This document shows, piece after piece, positions 61,261 to 64,000 of a stretch of DNA of 64,000 bases. The stretch's first letter is position 1. Every line of letters starts with the position of its first letter. The DNA is from Ailanthus altissimus (taxonomy: Eukaryota > Streptophyta > Magnoliopsida > Sapindales > Simaroubaceae): positions 23,012,001 through 23,076,000 of the forward strand of contig OX327697.1 in NCBI GenBank assembly GCA_946807835.1, written 5' to 3'. The notes beneath the pieces are model-generated. The model made no database searches. It was not told the origin of the DNA and saw only the letters and a program-made list of their open reading frames with translations. Made by a program: the position numbers and the translations under genes.

Positions 61261-62276
61261 AATGATACCGCTATATATATATATATTTATATATATATGC
61301 ACATATTTTAAGCACTTTATCTTAATCTCTTTCTGATCCTTTGCATTAAGAGTTAGCTTTATAGATCAAAATTACAATAGGTAAATTATAAGGAACTATG
61401 ATACAAATAATTAACTATTATAATAGAACAAACTCTAATGTCATAGAGCGGACAAGTATTCTAAAATAAAATCAATAATTCTAAAAAAGATAACAATTAA
61501 CAAAACACCTACTTTAGATTTAGATCTCAGTGGCACATTATCCAAAAATATAGAATTTAAAATAAACACTAAATTAAAATAATTCGTAGATATTAAAACA
61601 TATTTATTGAAATAAAACATATAGATACATACAAAACCACTACGGGAAAGGAATGTCGATATTACTAAATTCAATGTAGTAGTCTACTTCTCAACTGCCA
61701 CACATACCACAAGAGGTCTAATGTTAAGGCAAAGAGACTAAAGACGTATCAATCTACAAATCTAAAGTTATTACAACTTGGTGAACCTATAGAGTTACAA
61801 TCTTGCACTATATTCTATATGCTTTTATCAAGTCATCAACGAAGACTTATAGTAGGAGCCTAGTCAGTATATGAGTACACATAAGCAAGGGTTTGGGTTA
61901 TACTAATTTTTTTTTTCTATTTTGTAAAATTAAGAAAGAAGAGAAAAAAAAACCTAAGGCCAGCAATCAATTATAGAAATAAAACTTTTAAATAATTTTT
62001 TTAAAAACAAAAATGTCATTAATATTGTCAATTTAGAAAGGTTCTTTTAAGTCACGAGATCATTGGATTACATATCATTAAAAGTATTTTTATATTATTA
62101 AAATTACCAAGTAATCTATAAAACAAAAGATTAGTGTAGCGGGTATTATTTGTACAAATGTGATATTTTATTTAAAGAATATAAAAAAAAGGATAAAGAG
62201 AAAAGAAATTAAAGATGAATATAATTCTATTATTTGGTTAGAACATGAAATCAACCATAAAAAGAATAAATAATAT
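61261..62276. other. AT-rich stretch between element D and the right-edge LTR
   Basis: Protease, gag and leader of D would be expected here on the minus strand. A 77-codon frame (61674-61441) is open but I recognise no domain in it. An (AT)n tract lies at 61273-61299. Otherwise nothing is identifiable. Confidence 0.35.
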
Positions 62277-64000
62277 TGTTGCGGATATCAAGCCATGCAC
62301 TTCATTTTGACACCCCTATAGCATCAACTAAGTCACAGCCTTAATACCCTTTTATTCTATGTGCAGCGAAAAATCATAACTCACATCATAAGTAAGAACA
62401 TATAAGATCAATACACCAATAAAGATAAAGAAAACAAACAAATCAACAAGACACAAGATATACGTGGTTCGGCCCAAAATTATCTACGTCCACAAAGGAT
62501 CCATGATCCAGCTTCTTATTATTGATATAGATCACTAAATATCTTCTTACATCACCAATAATCCCACAAGACCCCTTAGTATCTCCCATAGAGACCTCTA
62601 AGTATCTACCCTTGATCACTATGACTCCCTAAGACCTCTTAGTATCTCATCATAAGAGATTTTTACAAAGAACACAAGAATAGACCGAGAATCTAAGCCA
62701 AAAAGATCTATGGTGTTTCTTTTGTTCACTTAAGAACTAAAATAAAACACTCTCCAAAGGTTACACCCTAGTGCACCACGCACTTAGTGCATACCTAGCT
62801 CCTCTATTCTCTCTTATGATTACATCTTGAAACCTTAGATACTTGATTCGAAACAAAAAGTTTATAAGTGTTTATATATAGTGTATTTTGTGCATACTAA
62901 CCCTATTCTTTATTGGAGTAAGAGTCCATTTATTTTGGAAGTCCAAAACTTTTCAAAACTCGAAATCCAGATAAAAAACAGACTCCCTGTCGCGTCTGGC
63001 ACCGCGGGGCTCATCCTTGGGCGCCGTGCCGCTCTCCATGTCGCGCCCATCGCCACGGTGCTGGGGACCCAGTGCCACGGTACTAGGCTTCTGTGCTAGG
63101 TGCCACGTGCTTAGCCCCGGTGGTGCCTATGCATTTTCTTCGCTTCTTTCACGTCTTCAAGTTTCGTTTCACTTTCCTCTTCGTGTCCCACACATCCTAA
63201 ACTTCTCCATATGTGTCCCACACATTTTAGACTTCTTGTAACTCTCTACTTTGGTATTCATCTTAATTCTTGTCCATCCAAAATTGTTGAATCACCAATT
63301 TTTCAACAAATCCCATCCTTGATTAAAATCTCTCTCCATAAAGCTAATCATCGTCACCCCTCATTGACCAATGCTCACTAGCATTGTCTATAAGTCAAGT
63401 CCTAGACTTAACTAAGGCTCTTGCGACTACGGTCTTTAAAGATTTCAAAATGCTAATGTCTAAAGTAGTTCAATGTTGTGATCTCTCATATCCCGAAGAC
63501 ACCATGACCTCAATCCCTTAATGGTGAAAACACATTCTCGCCATTACCACTCTTCCCACATATTCTCTTTTGACCCCTGCCACAAAGTGATATAATTCAA
63601 AAGTTGCGATCAACAACCCTATGTTGATCCCATTCGAAGCACTTTTCTTCAAGTACATAGCATTCTTCTATACTTATCACACATCGATCTTTTTGCTTCC
63701 CATTTAGTATTCATTCTTTCTGTCTTCCATGAATCTCCCTATTTTGATCTAGTAGTCCCGAGTCCACTAGGTCTTCATGAGATAAGGAATGAAATCTTAT
63801 ACTTAGTCTCTCTCTTGTTTTTTTTATCATGTAGTCTCAATCTTATTCTACCAATCCCCTATGACTTACCATAAGCCATATTTCTCCAATTGGTAAATAA
63901 GGATTCTCCATAACTTATATGAAAATACTACCCTAAATCCCAAAAATAGTTCATTCATCGGACACTTATTCCTCCAGAAACTCACATGCGATCAAAGTCT
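62277..64000. mobile_element. LTR-like DNA of a further retrotransposon, cut by the window edge
   Basis: It begins tgttgcggatatc. It contains the phrase tacgtggttcggcc followed by ctacgtccac (about 62461-62492), found in the LTRs of many plant elements, and a GC-rich patch at about 62990-63125 with repeated gccacggtgctgg-like words similar to the leaders of A and C. No coding frame with a recognisable domain is visible. The orientation and the other end are unknown. Confidence 0.4.

Overview
The window is nuclear DNA of a flowering plant, most likely a eudicot. The evidence is an AT-rich, intron-containing gene for a chloroplast-lumen protease, tRNA-Met-primed LTR retrotransposons inserted in one another, and long non-coding stretches. 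There is no bacterial-style gene packing. I cannot name the species. Only one gene looks intact: a C-terminal processing peptidase (CtpA/D1 protease family, peptidase S41) at 28635-34599 on the + strand, with 12 exons that join in frame into 509 codons.

Layout. 1-7768: AT-rich intergenic DNA with two SINE-like insertions that share one target site (2607-2860), a pair of roughly 220-bp direct repeats and short palindromes. 7769-27622: a decayed minus-strand Ty3/gypsy element (F). A long-LTR Ty1/copia element (A, 12470-24854, + strand, target duplication gatat) is inserted in its protease/reverse transcriptase region, and a 2.7-kb solo LTR (family L, copy L1) sits inside A's integrase region. 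27623-36000: the gene island holding the CtpA gene. 36000-62276: a second nest. A decayed minus-strand copia element (D) is split by C (45278-59193, minus strand, target duplication catat). C carries solo LTR L3 in its leader, and L3 carries a solo LTR of the A/C lineage (E, 52164-54208). A short-LTR copia element (B, 36440-43796, + strand, target duplication cctat), itself containing solo LTR L2, probably sits in D's 3' LTR. 62277-64000: LTR-like DNA of another element, cut by the window edge.

Every retroelement polyprotein seen is broken by stops and frameshifts, so none can act on its own. The points most worth checking are: a 14-nt motif present four times in the leaders of both A and C, with a different consensus in each element; a nonsense codon at exactly codon 25 of gag and a Cys-to-Tyr change in the zinc knuckle, both shared by A and C; and three of three full-length L solo LTRs lying inside copia elements. 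I found no convincing evidence of a new protein-coding system. Everything was read by eye from the sequence; no alignment or database search was run.
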